This document shows positions 11,291 to 21,505 of a DNA stretch of 64,000 nucleotides, piece after piece. How positions within the stretch are numbered: position 1 is the first letter of the stretch; each line of letters opens with the position of its first letter. The translations under genes were made by a program, and so were the position numbers. The DNA comes from Polytrichum commune (Eukaryota; Streptophyta; Polytrichopsida; Polytrichales; Polytrichaceae). The notes under the pieces were generated by a model that was not told the origin of the DNA, ran no database searches, and saw only the letters and a list, made by a program, of their open reading frames with translations. Location of the stretch: contig OX485803.1 in NCBI GenBank assembly GCA_950295325.1, forward strand, positions 9,176,001-9,240,000, read 5' to 3'.

Positions 11291-12568
11291 TTATTTTCTA
11301 GCATTACCCATGTATGTTCCTGTGCGGAATTTAATAAGGCAGGATTTTTGTTTGTCTGTGATTAAGGGATTTGTCCAGAATTCGTTGGACAGTTCTTTGT
11401 CAATGTCTATATTTTCTGTCCATTTACACGTGTTGGGGGTTTGTGTGGCCATGATTGCTATATTGGTTTCCCTATCATATTTTTTAATTTGTTTTTCTAA
11501 GAATCTTACTGGGCCTTTGTCTGGGACGTCTGCCATCGAGGCCCAGACGTCCTTTTGATAATAGTACGGGGTGGCGTGGGCATGTTCGTATGGGTGGATG
11601 GCAATTCTGTGTTCTAATTCTAACCTGTCTTTTGCTAGTTTATCCGCTTTTTCATTACCGTCAATGTTGACGTGTGCTCTGACTTTGTATAGTGTGATTG
11701 GTTGTGTACGGTCTTGAAGGATTTTTACCATGGAGTTGAGTGTGGTTTGGTCTGGGTGACTATTATGGAGAGTGGGGTGTTTAATTTGTGTGTTGAGTAG
11801 GTATAATACGTTTAGACTGTCTGTGAATATAAATGCGGGTTCATTAGGAAATTGTGTATTGATGATTCTTAGTGTTTTATGTATAGCCATCATTTTTGCA
11901 CGTAGTATGTTTTGATGCCCATGGAGTCTTTTGGCGATATTTAAGCCTTTGGGGCTATAGATACCATATCCAGCTCTTTCTCTTCTCCATACCCCAGGGG
12001 CAATTTCTTTGGGTTTTATAAAGGATCCGTCCGTGTAGTAGCTAAATTGGGGGTGGAATTTTAGCGGTAAGTTGGTTTGGTAGTTTGGAAGTTGTGGGGT
12101 GGGGATATTATTGTGTAGGGGTGTGTTTGGGTAGTTTGATTTAGCCCATTTTTTACTAGGGTTAACGGTGATGTTCGGAGGGGTGGGTGGTGCAATTTGA
12201 GTGTGGCTTTGTAGTATTTGGAGGTTATTTGTTGTGTCATTTATTAACTTCATTTGTTCGTAGGTACCTATGTTATTATTTTGGTGATGGATACAGAATA
12301 TTTGCATGGTAGATGGTTCTTTCCTTGTGATATTGAGCTCGGGGGGTATTGTTGGTTCTTCGTATGTGATTGTGTCAGCGGCAAAATGGGCAATGACATG
12401 TGTGTCTGGGAATGGGCCTGTGTGTGGGTTCGAGTTTTGGTACCAATCAGTGTCTGGGGATATAATTATAGTGATTGTGTAAGGGTCATTTTGGGCCGCC
12501 ATGTGTGCCCAGTGAATTGCTTGTTGTAGGTATGTTGAGTTGTGAGGGTGTGCGTATCCGATTCCTTG
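11291..12568 (-). pseudogene. LINE RNase H domain (catalytic Glu replaced by Lys)
   Basis: RNase H would degrade the RNA strand of the RNA:DNA hybrid during target-primed reverse transcription. Counting from the Met at 12502, the domain shows YYTDGS (D158), IFTDSLN (D228) and KVRAHVNI followed by GNEKADKLAK (H277, D287). The second acidic position, expected as RAE, reads RAK (K203, codon at 11894-11896), so the enzyme should be inactive. The frame is open upstream to 12568, adding GIGYAHPHN and QQAIHWAHMAAQ, so 12502 is not a real start. It ends MGNARK then TAA, after which the same frame continues as the CCHC domain. Upstream it is cut by the 1.9-kb insertion. Confidence 0.85.
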
Positions 12569-12571
12569 TCA

Positions 12572-14486
12572 TTTATAGTCAAACACTTTACCTAAGGATC
12601 CAAATATTATGTCTCGTGAGAATGGTGAGTAGAATTGGGTGAATTGTGTAGGACATGTAACTGGGGATGAAAAATATGAGTGGTTGTAGTTAGCTTTTTG
12701 GTTACAAACAAACCCAGGGAACAAGTCAGGGAAGACTTAAAAGGTGATTCTTATATCATCTAGGTGTCTTAGACAAGGTTTTGTTAGGATAAACACAAAG
12801 GTGTAACACTTTACTTCATCTTTGGTGTGACAATTCATTTAAAGATAAGGGGTAAAAAAACATCTAAAAGACCCCTCTTTTCCAGTACATGCAAGAGTGA
12901 CAGTCTCTCACCTCACTTTACTTTTCATGGCAATCGTCTGGCAATGAATTCTTTTTATTAGGACCAAGTGCGGTGCACAAGCATAGGCACAGCCATCGAC
13001 TATAGTCTTTGCATAAGTATCAACATTGTGTCTTAATTATCAAAGCCAAGGGCACTTTGATCTTTGCTATAGTCTTTAGATTCATATTAGCATAATACAC
13101 ATTTGATTATAGTCTTTAATATAGTCTTTATGCATTATGAATCATAAATCCAACAAAACCATATGTAGGATAAGAGCGCATACATTCAATTATTAATCAA
13201 TTACAAAACAACGAGATTGGGATTACCCCTTCCTGGAATAGAAAACATTCAGCCAATGACTGCGTTGTCCTTTCGGTTTCTCACCAAGGTATCTGTTCAA
13301 GGCTATAGTCTTTCCACTAGGCCCTTTCATCTCCCAGCATGACTATTGCCTTCTCAGTCCATTAAGGTACTTATACTTAGGATTACAAACACACACACAC
13401 ACTCTCATTGGGCTAGTACAGATTCCTTGATTTCATTTAATCATCTTATTAGCTTATGTCATCGCTTACTTTATTAATTTCACATTCTTACTCCATTGAC
13501 ATGAAGCTCTCAGATTTACATTTGATTACACCATGACAATTCCTCTCTTAGAATTCCTCTTAATTACCAAGACTATAGTCTTGCCTTAATTGGGTCTACC
13601 CCAATCCCTCCAGGAAATTCCCTAGTCAATCACGAAGACGATAGCCTTCACTCAAGGTAATTGAGAATGAAATCTCATCTTCCCTTCCCACAGGAAGGTA
13701 ACTTCCCAGACTATTGCCTTAAACTATGATGAGAGATGATCTCAGTTATTAATGCAGACCATTGCCTGGCCGTGTACATTTTCTCTGAATCATTAGATAA
13801 TGATAAATTTAGACTATGGCCTGATCATGTAATTGAGTTTACTCAATTCTATTGATTCAAGTGGTCTTACAATCAATTACACACAACACACAAGGCCATG
13901 AACTATAATCACTGTAGCGAGGTAGAAACAATTCTCACAACAGTAATTCCTACACTTTGCAATCCCTGCAAGGTGTACTTACAACAGCCACAGACTATAA
14001 CCCTGACAATCACTTCAAATCAGTCTTCCGTCCCAATATCAGACTATAGCCTGAATTCACAATTAATATCCAATAGACACAACAACATAAACAAGATAAA
14101 TCTCTCACAATAAAATAATTCAGGATTCACTCCCATATAAGTAATTACTTAATATTGATCAATGTTACATCAAAAGACTATCGTCATGCACAACCAAAGT
14201 GCATCAATTTGCAGACTATACTTCAAAAGGTCTAAAAACAATGGAGTTCAATCTCTATCCCAGAGATGACTAACTTCTCTCTTACCTCCCCCTTCCTTTA
14301 TATTGTGTGGGGAGTCCTCTTCAGCCTTACATCCTTTCATATCAGACTATAGCCTTGGAAGTTATGCTTTTCAGAATCTGAAGACTATAGTCTGTTCACA
14401 TGGACAATATCTTAAGATTTCAGTGCAGATTTTGTCCCTTTTTACACTGAATTCTAATTTGCAAAAAGATAAACTAAAAATTGCTA
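12572..14486. mobile_element. 1.9-kb insertion inside the LINE, loaded with a 12-bp palindrome
   Basis: The LINE reading stops at both edges. The triplet TCA (12569-12571 and 14487-14489) flanks the insert and may be a target duplication. Bringing the edges together gives an LINE frame that reads through apart from one base. The composition changes abruptly from G/T-rich to balanced. Inside, the palindrome AGACTATAGTCT and close variants (AGACTATAGCCT, AGACTATTGCCT and others) occur about 17 times between 12997 and 14393, roughly every 30-130 bp. I found no terminal inverted repeat, LTR or coding domain, so the element class is unknown. Confidence 0.65.
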
Positions 14487-14489
14487 TCA

Positions 14490-15334
14490 CAGTGGTTAAT
14501 ATTGAATGTTGTAATTAGTAGATCCAATATTTGAGTTGGTATTGTATATTGGGCTCTTTTGAGTGGGTCGTCTTTTGGGATACGGTATTTGTATCTTTGG
14601 TATAGCCAAACAATTTCAGTTTCGAATGATTGGGTAGATGGTTCTAGACCGTGTGTGGTATTTTTTGCCAATTGGTATTGTTTCCATAGCCATGTTAGTC
14701 TAGCTTTCGGGATGGTGATGAGATGCCTTCCATTGTCTTCGTATATGTGAGCGACATCGAATTGTGTTTGGATAGTATCAGAGTTTGTTTCAATGTCGTT
14801 TTCTGGGTTGCATTCACTAATAGAGATATGTGCTAGCGGAATTATTATGGTTGGTGTGACGTATCTTGTATCTCGGTGTTGTTCTGTGGTGAAGTATGCG
14901 TTAATGATGTTTGAAAAATGCTTGTGTTGTCTTTCTGTGTAATATTGGATAAGCAAGTTTGTGTTGTGATTGCATATGTTGGCTTCACAGTAGGGGTATA
15001 GGTCCCTTTGGGTTCGCCATTTATTATATGTGTTGTTATTTGTTGTGGTCCATTGACATAGGTATGACGTGACTGTTCTTTTTATTCCATTGTGGTCATT
15101 AGATTGTCTTTGTTTGTGATTGAGTATTTTGTGTATGGAGAATTGTCGGGGGTTTTTAAGCATGTTGTTGGGGGGAGGAGGTAGATGGAGGATGGGGAGG
15201 TTAGGGGGGTGTACGGGGGCGGTCGGTGTGTGAGGTAGGATGTTGTGATTTCTTATTATATATTTGTTTTTGAGGGATCTTGTTGGGTGATGTTGTTGGC
15301 AAGGTAGGGAGCATTGATTGCAGGGGGGTGGCAA
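14490..15334 (-). pseudogene. LINE post-RT region with Cys/His patch
   Basis: Continues the polyprotein after RT, in the next frame. It opens with CNQCSLPCQQHH, a compact Cys/His cluster (C-x2-C-x3-C-x2-HH) suggestive of metal binding. It ends where the 1.9-kb insertion begins. The overlap with the RT frame (15256-15334) contains a C6 run (15323-15328 on the plus strand as G6) and an A5 run. Adding one base at either would join the two frames. I do not recognise a named domain in the remaining 250 residues, which are rich in Asn, Thr, His and aromatic residues like the rest of this element. Confidence 0.7.
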
Positions 15335-17220
15335 AATAGTTGATTAGCTATATTAAGTGCGTTTTGGATAAGTTTAGAAGGAGTGGAGTGGTAGATTTTG
15401 AATTCGTCCTTGTTCATTAGTGTGGTACCATTAGGCATGGTAATTTGGTATAGTGTGGTTATATTATGTATAAGTAGTTTGTGTAGTAGTTTAAGTGAGG
15501 TGTTGGGGTTAAGGCCATGTAGCATTTGTGTTTCTTGCATCCATGCAGTTTCAAGTGAGGATGGGGTTAGTAGGAAGTTATTTATTGTACTTTTTAGATG
15601 GACTCCGGCTTTATGCTTGAGCAAGAACAATGTTCTAGTGATGGGTGATCTAACACAGTGGTGGTATTTAATACGAGTGATTTCTTGAGAGCCCCCATAT
15701 TTGGCGAGTATGAATTGTAATAGACCAGTATATATTTTCCCAATTCTCCCTTTGTCATTGAGGGCATTTTGTAGTTGTTCTCCAATGCATCTTAGATAGG
15801 TATTTTGTAGTAAGAAAGCTTCAATTCCAAATAGGTTGTGTGGGAGTTGTGTAGCGATGTTAGATGTGCATTTGGGTATCCCGCAAATCGTTTTGTGAAG
15901 TGCTATGATTTTTTTATCTAGTTTTTTTATAGCTGGTATGGAGTAAGGTACTGCGTAGAAGCTGTATGCTATTCCAGCGCGTATGACTGTATTTGCCATG
16001 TTTATTTTTTGTTTCATAGTAGCTGGGCATGTTACAAGGGCTTGACATTGTTTGATGACTTTAGCTGTAGTAGTATTTATTTGCGTTTTCCATTTGAATG
16101 ATGGTGCAAGGTTTATTCCTAGATACGTGTATGGTTCATGTTGGTTTAAGACTGGTATAGGTTGATTCCTGTAATTTATATTGGTGGATTGGATTAAGGC
16201 TTTAAAGGTTGTGGGGTGAAGTTTAGATTTATTTGGGCAGCCAGTTATTGCACACTTGGGTATTCCAAGGTCCATTCCTGTCCATTCGCAAAATTTGTCT
16301 AGTTTGTTGAGTTTTGTTTGCAGTGTTTCTAGTTTATTGGCGATTGCTGCAAGATCATCTGCATATGCTACTGATGAGATTTTTACTTTAGATGTGCAAA
16401 AAATGTATCCGTTATTTCTTTGTTGTAGCCATCTGAGGAGGGGTTCTATGAATATGATAAATAGATATGGGCTAAGGGTATCACCTTGTATTGTACCTCT
16501 TTGAATAGGGATTGGTGAGGTTTTTCCGAAGTGTTCGCTAGTGAATATTGTTGAAGATTGTGAGTATATGTTTCCTATAAGGTATATGGAATCAGTGGGA
16601 TATCCAAGATCTTTCATTATGGCTAAAAGTCTGGCGTGATCAATGGAGCCAAAGGCGTTTTTGAAGTCAATATAGAGGATATATATATCTTGGTTCGTGA
16701 GTCTTGCGTCTTCAAGCGCTCCGATGAGTAGTTGGATTTGTCTAGAAGTGTTTCTCTCTGCTCTGAAGCCTTCTTGACTATCATATAATATTTGGTATTT
16801 TTCGCCATATGTTGATAGAATAGAGGTTAGTGTACTCATGTAGAATTTATATATGATGTTAGCTAGCGCAATAGGTCTGTGGTTTGTTAGTTGTGATGGG
16901 TTTTCTTTTTTATATAGTAATACTGTTAGACTGGTTTTCCATGATGCGGGGATTTGTTTTTGTTTATAAGAGTGTTTAAATAATAGGAAGAATAATTTGT
17001 GGAAGCGTGAAGGCATATTTTTTAGAATTGAATTAGGTATTTTGTCTGGTCCTGGGGCTTTGTTATTACTTAGGTTTTTAAGACAAAAGTCGTATGTTTC
17101 TTGGTCAAAATACGTGTATAGAGGGGTGTGGGGCTCTCCTCGCTTGTCAATTATATTTCCGTCTAGGTCATGCCATGGATATTGTCGGACTCCACATGTG
17201 CAGTGTAGTGGGTGTGTATT
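15256..17220 (-). pseudogene. LINE reverse transcriptase
   Basis: Copies element RNA at a nicked target. The first Met is at 17016, but the frame is open back to 17220 and includes CTCGVRQYPWHDLDG and NNKAPGPDKIPNSILK, the conserved region just before RT, so 17016 is internal. Counted from 17016: NHRPIALANIIYK (45-57), SQEGFRAERNTSRQ (80-93), YIDFKNAFGSIDH with catalytic D117, QRGTIQGDTLSPYLF (172-186), and AYADDLAAIA with D220 and D221. All three catalytic Asp residues are intact. The thumb and connection follow. It ends at a stop at 15256 because of a frame change, not at the natural end. A TAA at 17221-17223 separates it from the upstream linker in the same frame. Confidence 0.93.
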
Positions 17221-17995
17221 TTAGTATTTACATGTGGGAACTATAGGACGGTTACTGATGGATTGTTGTATGTAAATTTCTGATGCGATGTCTTCTGGGT
17301 TGGTTAGTATATTGTTTTGTCTATCAATGATGGAGTCAAGGGATGAGGTTTCAGTGTTCTTGAAGACTTTCCGATTTATTTTTTGGGGGGTTCTTTCGTA
17401 CATTTGTCTGTATTTTGATACGGCTTTTAGAATGCAGTCTTTGGTGTATTTTGTGGTGATTTTTCTGGCTTCTTTGTTTTTTTTTGCGATGGTTGCTATG
17501 GTATTAATCCACTCATTAGGAGGTGCCGTTGTGATAGGTGGGTGTGGGATGTTTGTGTGTTGGTAGTTTCGTATATTGTTTAGAATGGGGTGTGCTTGCC
17601 AGAGTGGATCGTGTTGTACAATGTATATGATTTTTCTTATGAGGTGGTATGTGTTGAGGTGTCTTTTCCATTCTTTGGCCAATTTTCGTGGCAGGAAACC
17701 ACCTTGTTGTGATGTTCTGCTCGTAAGGTTTGGTAACGGGTCTGCTTTACATGTTTTTTCAATTGTTTCTGAAATTTTGTTTATAATATGGTCAAATGTT
17801 GTACATGCTTCTACCCATTGATCCGGGCTTAAGTGTTGATGGTTTTCTAGTAATGTGGTAAGGGTTTTTATTTGGGCAGAGTTTTCTTCGAAGAATGTTA
17901 TGTTGAATTTTTCGATATTTTCTGGTGGTATTGGATTTAATATTCTAGTTGGTGACGTGTTTGTGGGGATGGAGATCTGGCTATAAGGGTGTTGT
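17221..17995 (-). pseudogene. LINE endonuclease-RT linker
   Basis: Same frame as RT and separated from it by one TAA (17221-17223). The frame is open far upstream of the first possible start at 17682, back to about 17995, reading SPTRILNPIPPENIEKFN and, later, SETIEKTCKADPLP. It therefore joins the endonuclease frame near a C5 run (plus-strand G5 at 17996-18000). One extra C there would make endonuclease, linker and RT one frame. The region is basic and helical (YTKDCILKAVSKYRQMYE and following). It corresponds to the linker found between APE and RT in LINE ORF2 proteins. No catalytic motif is expected. Confidence 0.75.
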
Positions 17996-18857
17996 GGGGG
18001 ATATGTAGTGCAACTGGATAATGGTCTGAGTTTAGATTTATATTTGTATTTGTGGTGGAGATGAATTTGTTGTTGTTTGGTGAGTGGATGTAGAATCCAT
18101 CTATTAGACTTGTTGATGTGTAGTTATAGCCTCCTTGTCTGGAGATGCGAGTGTTAGTTGGGATATATTCTAGGTTGAGTGATGCAGTAAAAAATTTCCA
18201 TTGGTAGTCTTCTTCTTGTGGGGGGGTGTTAATGTTGTTATTTTGCCTGCCCCTAAGTGCAATATCTCGGTTAAAGTCGCCACATAATGTGTATATGTGA
18301 TTGGGATTTATAGTGATTTGATTAGTGATTTCGTTCTTAATGTGTGGGATAAGGTGTATGTCTTCTAAGTGTGTAGGCATATACATATGTATGATTAGCC
18401 AAGGTATTAGTGGGTGATTGTTTATTTTAATTATTTGTAAGTATGGGGAGATATTTGCTGGTGTGGGAATTTTGGTAATATTCCCAGGGAATGCATATTT
18501 TTTGTGGATAAGTGTGAGTAGGCCTCCTCTTCCGGGTGTATAGGGCATTCTTTGTTGTATGCATCTTGTGAGTGCATGTGTGTTGTTGAAGATGAGTTTA
18601 AATTCCGGAAATAGATTTTGTATATATTTTGTAGATTTGTTTGCAGTTAGTTTGGTTTCTTGGATATGTATGATTGTTGTGTTGTTTAGCGAATTGTTTA
18701 TTAGGCTTTGTAGGTTTGGCAGTGAAGTGTTGAATGATGATGCATTCCATGTTATTATGTTTGTTTCGTGTTCAGTGTCTGTGTTGATTCTTATGGTTGG
18801 TGCGGGAGTAGCTGGGGGTGGGGGGGGTGCGAGTATTCGTTTATGCTTTCTAGACAT
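17937..18857 (-). pseudogene. LINE APE-type endonuclease
   Basis: Nicks target DNA to prime reverse transcription. All family motifs are present and intact: TWNASS (N38), HIQETKL (E67), GRGG (109-112), MYMPTH (Y159), CGDFN (D194, N196), LIDGF (D253) and SDHYPV (D278, H279). The natural coding region begins earlier, because the frame enters from the previous open frame at a C8 run (plus-strand G8 at 18820-18827) inside a Pro-rich stretch. It leaves near 17996 by another frame change. The domain itself has no stop, so its decay is recent or the breaks are sequence errors. Confidence 0.92.
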
Positions 18858-19048
18858 CGAAGTGCTTCAGTAATTAATTGATTTGGGAGGAAGGTAAATT
18901 TATTTTGGAGGGTGATGGGTGTGGCTGTAGTATCTTGGTTGTGAATGAATTCATATATTTCTGTGTGTATTGAATTTTTTGGGAGTATTAAATCTTGATT
19001 ATTTCCTACAAATGTTGTGTAGGGGTGAGGTGTCAATATGTGTCTTTC
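18791..19048 (-). pseudogene. LINE segment between 2A region and endonuclease
   Basis: A short open frame that links the 2A-bearing frame to the endonuclease frame. It overlaps the upstream frame at 19033-19036, and its nominal start is TTG, so it is not an independent gene. Upstream it can be entered from a C9 run (plus-strand G9 at 19049-19057), where one more C would keep the upstream frame open. Downstream it meets the C8 run at the endonuclease start. It reads TPHPYTTFVGNNQDLILP and following. No domain recognised. Confidence 0.65.
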
Positions 19049-21018
19049 GGGGGGGGGTTGGTGAGGTTAGCTAGTCTAATAATTAATGTGTTGGTCCATA
19101 TGTCGTTAAAGTGGTAATTTTGGGGTTGGGCTAGTATGCCATTGCATGTGTCTATTGAGGGGTGGATGGTGATGACTATAGCATATAGCATATGGGTTAG
19201 TGGTGATTGCCTTTGTGTTTGGATGTATTGATGTAGATGTGGGTGGGTATTTATTGCTTGATGGTGTATTGGGTGTGTATTTTTTAGTATTGGAGCAAAT
19301 GTATTTGCTATGTGTTCGTATTCAGGTTGTAGTTTTAAAGTATTTGGGATGAAGTATATGTTGGCTCTTTTTTTGTGTGTAGCAGGATGTGTGTGTAGTA
19401 TGTTAGGCATTGGTCCGGGGTTGGATTCTATGTCCCCGCACTTTAGTAATTCTAGTTTGGTAATGAAGTAGTATCCGTGGAAGTGGATTATTTTTGGATA
19501 TATTGTGATTGTGAATTTGGTTGTGGTAGAGAGGTTAGGTATAGCGGGTATGGTGTTTTCTATTTGTATGGGTGAGAAGTGTGGTTTTGTATTATTTATA
19601 GATTTTTGGCTTGTTATTGAGTTAGGTTTCCAATTATTTATGAAGTGGTATTTGTTATTATTTGTGTGGCGAGGCCGGTAGGCCGAGGCCATTGTGTTTT
19701 TTGGGTGGGGTTGGTATTTTGTTTGAGGGCTTATTAGGTTTTTGATTTTGTGATGGTGTTCGCAGTTAGGGTAGGGTCTATTTTTGGAGCATTTGTTTTG
19801 TAGGTATGCTTTGGTGTTTGTTGAGAGGTGAGGTTGGTAGGTTGAGGTTGCTTTGTTTTTCGGGTTGAGTTTTTGTTTAGTGTGCAAATTTAGTTTTGAG
19901 TAGGGGTGGTTTCTGGGGAATGATTTGTGATTTTGGTGGGTGTTATATTTGGTTAAGAGGTGTGTATGGGAGTTGTCTTGGAGTACGTGTTTTGTAGTTG
20001 TGCGTGGTTTCCATTTGGTTGTGATAGGGTTTGGCTTGTGGTGGAGATGGTAGGACAAGGTCATTTTGTAATTGTGATATGATTTGTATTTCGAGTGGAG
20101 GTTGGATTTGGAACTAGGGTATGGTGTGTTTTTTGAGCGTAGGTTGGGATGTTTTTTAGATAGTGGGTGAGGTTCTAGGTTAGGTTGGGTTTCTTGTTTT
20201 GAGTGGGTATTATGCTTTGGGCGTTGTTGTGGATGCACTTTGTTTTTAAGGTAAAGTCTAAGTTTTGAGCGGATTCTATATTTCGGATGAAGTTTATTCT
20301 TTGGATGAGAGTTGTGTCTTGGATGGAGTCTATGTTTTGGATGTGATATGTATTTTGAGTGAGGTTGGGGGTGTTTGTGGGTTGGATGGGCATTGTAGTG
20401 TAGGATGGATGTGATTTCTTCAAGTTGTTTGGGTAAGAGGTGTGTGTTGTAGATTGTTATTGCTTTTGGTTTCTCTTCGTTTGTAGATTGGTATTTATAA
20501 CTTTTATGGCGTGGCCGGTGGGCTAAAACCTTTTTTTGTTTGGGTGCAATTTTGTGCTTAGTGTGGGGATGGAGTTGTTTTTTGAGGTAAAGATTTGGGT
20601 TAATGTTTTGGTGTGATTTGAGTGTTTGATATTTGTTTTTATTGGTTTTTTGGGGTGGGATGAGTATGGGTATGAGGCCGGAAGGCCGAGCCCTTCTTAG
20701 GTGGTTGTCGTGGATTATGTTTTGTGTTTTTATGTTTTGGTGTTTTAGGGGATTTTTGTTTTTTGAAAGGGGTGAGGTAGTATTGTGGGTTGTTGTATTT
20801 GTAGTGATATGGTGTGTGTTTGTATGTTTTCTTATTGTCTTTTGTGTTTGATATGGTTTTGGTTTTGTATATGTGTGTTTTGTATTTTGGATGTGAGCTT
20901 TGGTTATGTTTGTTTGTTTCTTGTGTTTGTCCGTAGGGTTTATGTTTAATTTCGGTAAGGTTTTATATGTATAATGAAGTTTGTATTTTTGTTGAGGTCT
21001 ATATTTTGGGTGTAACAT
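19033..21018 (-). pseudogene. LINE basic low-complexity protein with 2A motif
   Basis: 661 residues. Residues 1-500 are extremely rich in Lys, His, Pro, Thr, Asn and Tyr, with degenerate HPK(Y/H)(K/R)LHPK-type repeats, and look derived from an 18-bp unit. Such a basic, disordered region could bind element RNA (inference). The 2A motif ends at residue 536. The 125 residues after it lead into the endonuclease through two frame changes. With 2A active, the ribosome would release the basic protein and then make the endonuclease-RT-RNase H polyprotein from the same frame. The true start is not clear; the same composition continues upstream to 22.66 kb. Confidence 0.75.
19411..19437 (-). other. 2A (CHYSEL) ribosome-skipping motif
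   Basis: The minus strand encodes GDIESNPGP at residues 528-536 of the open frame that starts at 21018, preceded by ITKLELLKC. The 2A consensus is D(V/I)ExNPGP, with the skip between Gly and the final Pro, and a preceding LLxxGD-like segment. Every key residue is present. 2A sequences are known in several APE-type non-LTR retrotransposons, where they separate an N-terminal protein from the rest. Confidence 0.92.
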
Positions 21019-21505
21019 TGAGTTTGGGTGGGGTTTGCATTTTGGATGCGTGTAGTATATTGTTTGAGTATTGTTTTTGTGTGTGTATATAGTAAGGTAG
21101 TTGTACTTGTGTTTTATATGGTATTTTGGGTGTTGTAGGATATCATGCTTAGTATGATAATATCTAGTTTTAAAGAGTGTGGACTTTGTTGTATGTGTGT
21201 ATATGGTACTAGGGTGTGGTTGGATTTCTTTGTTTTTTGATGGTATCTTTTATTGCATAAGAGGTGTATTGTGGTTGTAGGGCAGCGTAGATGTTTGTAT
21301 TATAGGAATACAAAAGGATTTCTAATCTCATAGGGGATATAGTAATTGTGTTGATGGGTCTTTGTTGGTAAGGGGTGTTGGGTGGTTTATGCCTTGTTAT
21401 GTTAGCTGTGGTTTTGGTTTTTTGGTATGTTTTTGTTTTGTTGATCTTTTCTTTTATTTTTTTTGTTTTTTTGTTTTCTTTATTGGCGAGGCCGGTAGGC
21501 CGAGC
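19671..21505. repeat. Recurrent GAGGCCGGTAGGCCGAG motif in the LINE 5' region
   Basis: Copies of GAGGCCGGTAGGCCGAG or near variants lie at 19671, 20511 (GTGGCCGGTGGGC), 20674 and 21486, with a fully C-to-T decayed copy near 19830. GGCC occurs twice with a 4-nt spacer. The motif is by far the most GC-rich sequence in a G/T-rich strand. It is read in two different protein frames inside the same open frame, so the nucleotide sequence rather than the peptide is what is conserved. Confidence 0.7.

Noticed and set aside
15256-19057. Programmed -1 frameshifting in the LINE
   Set aside because: Four sites, all at mononucleotide runs without X-XXY-YYZ heptamers or clear downstream structures. Run-length error or decay is simpler, though not excluded.
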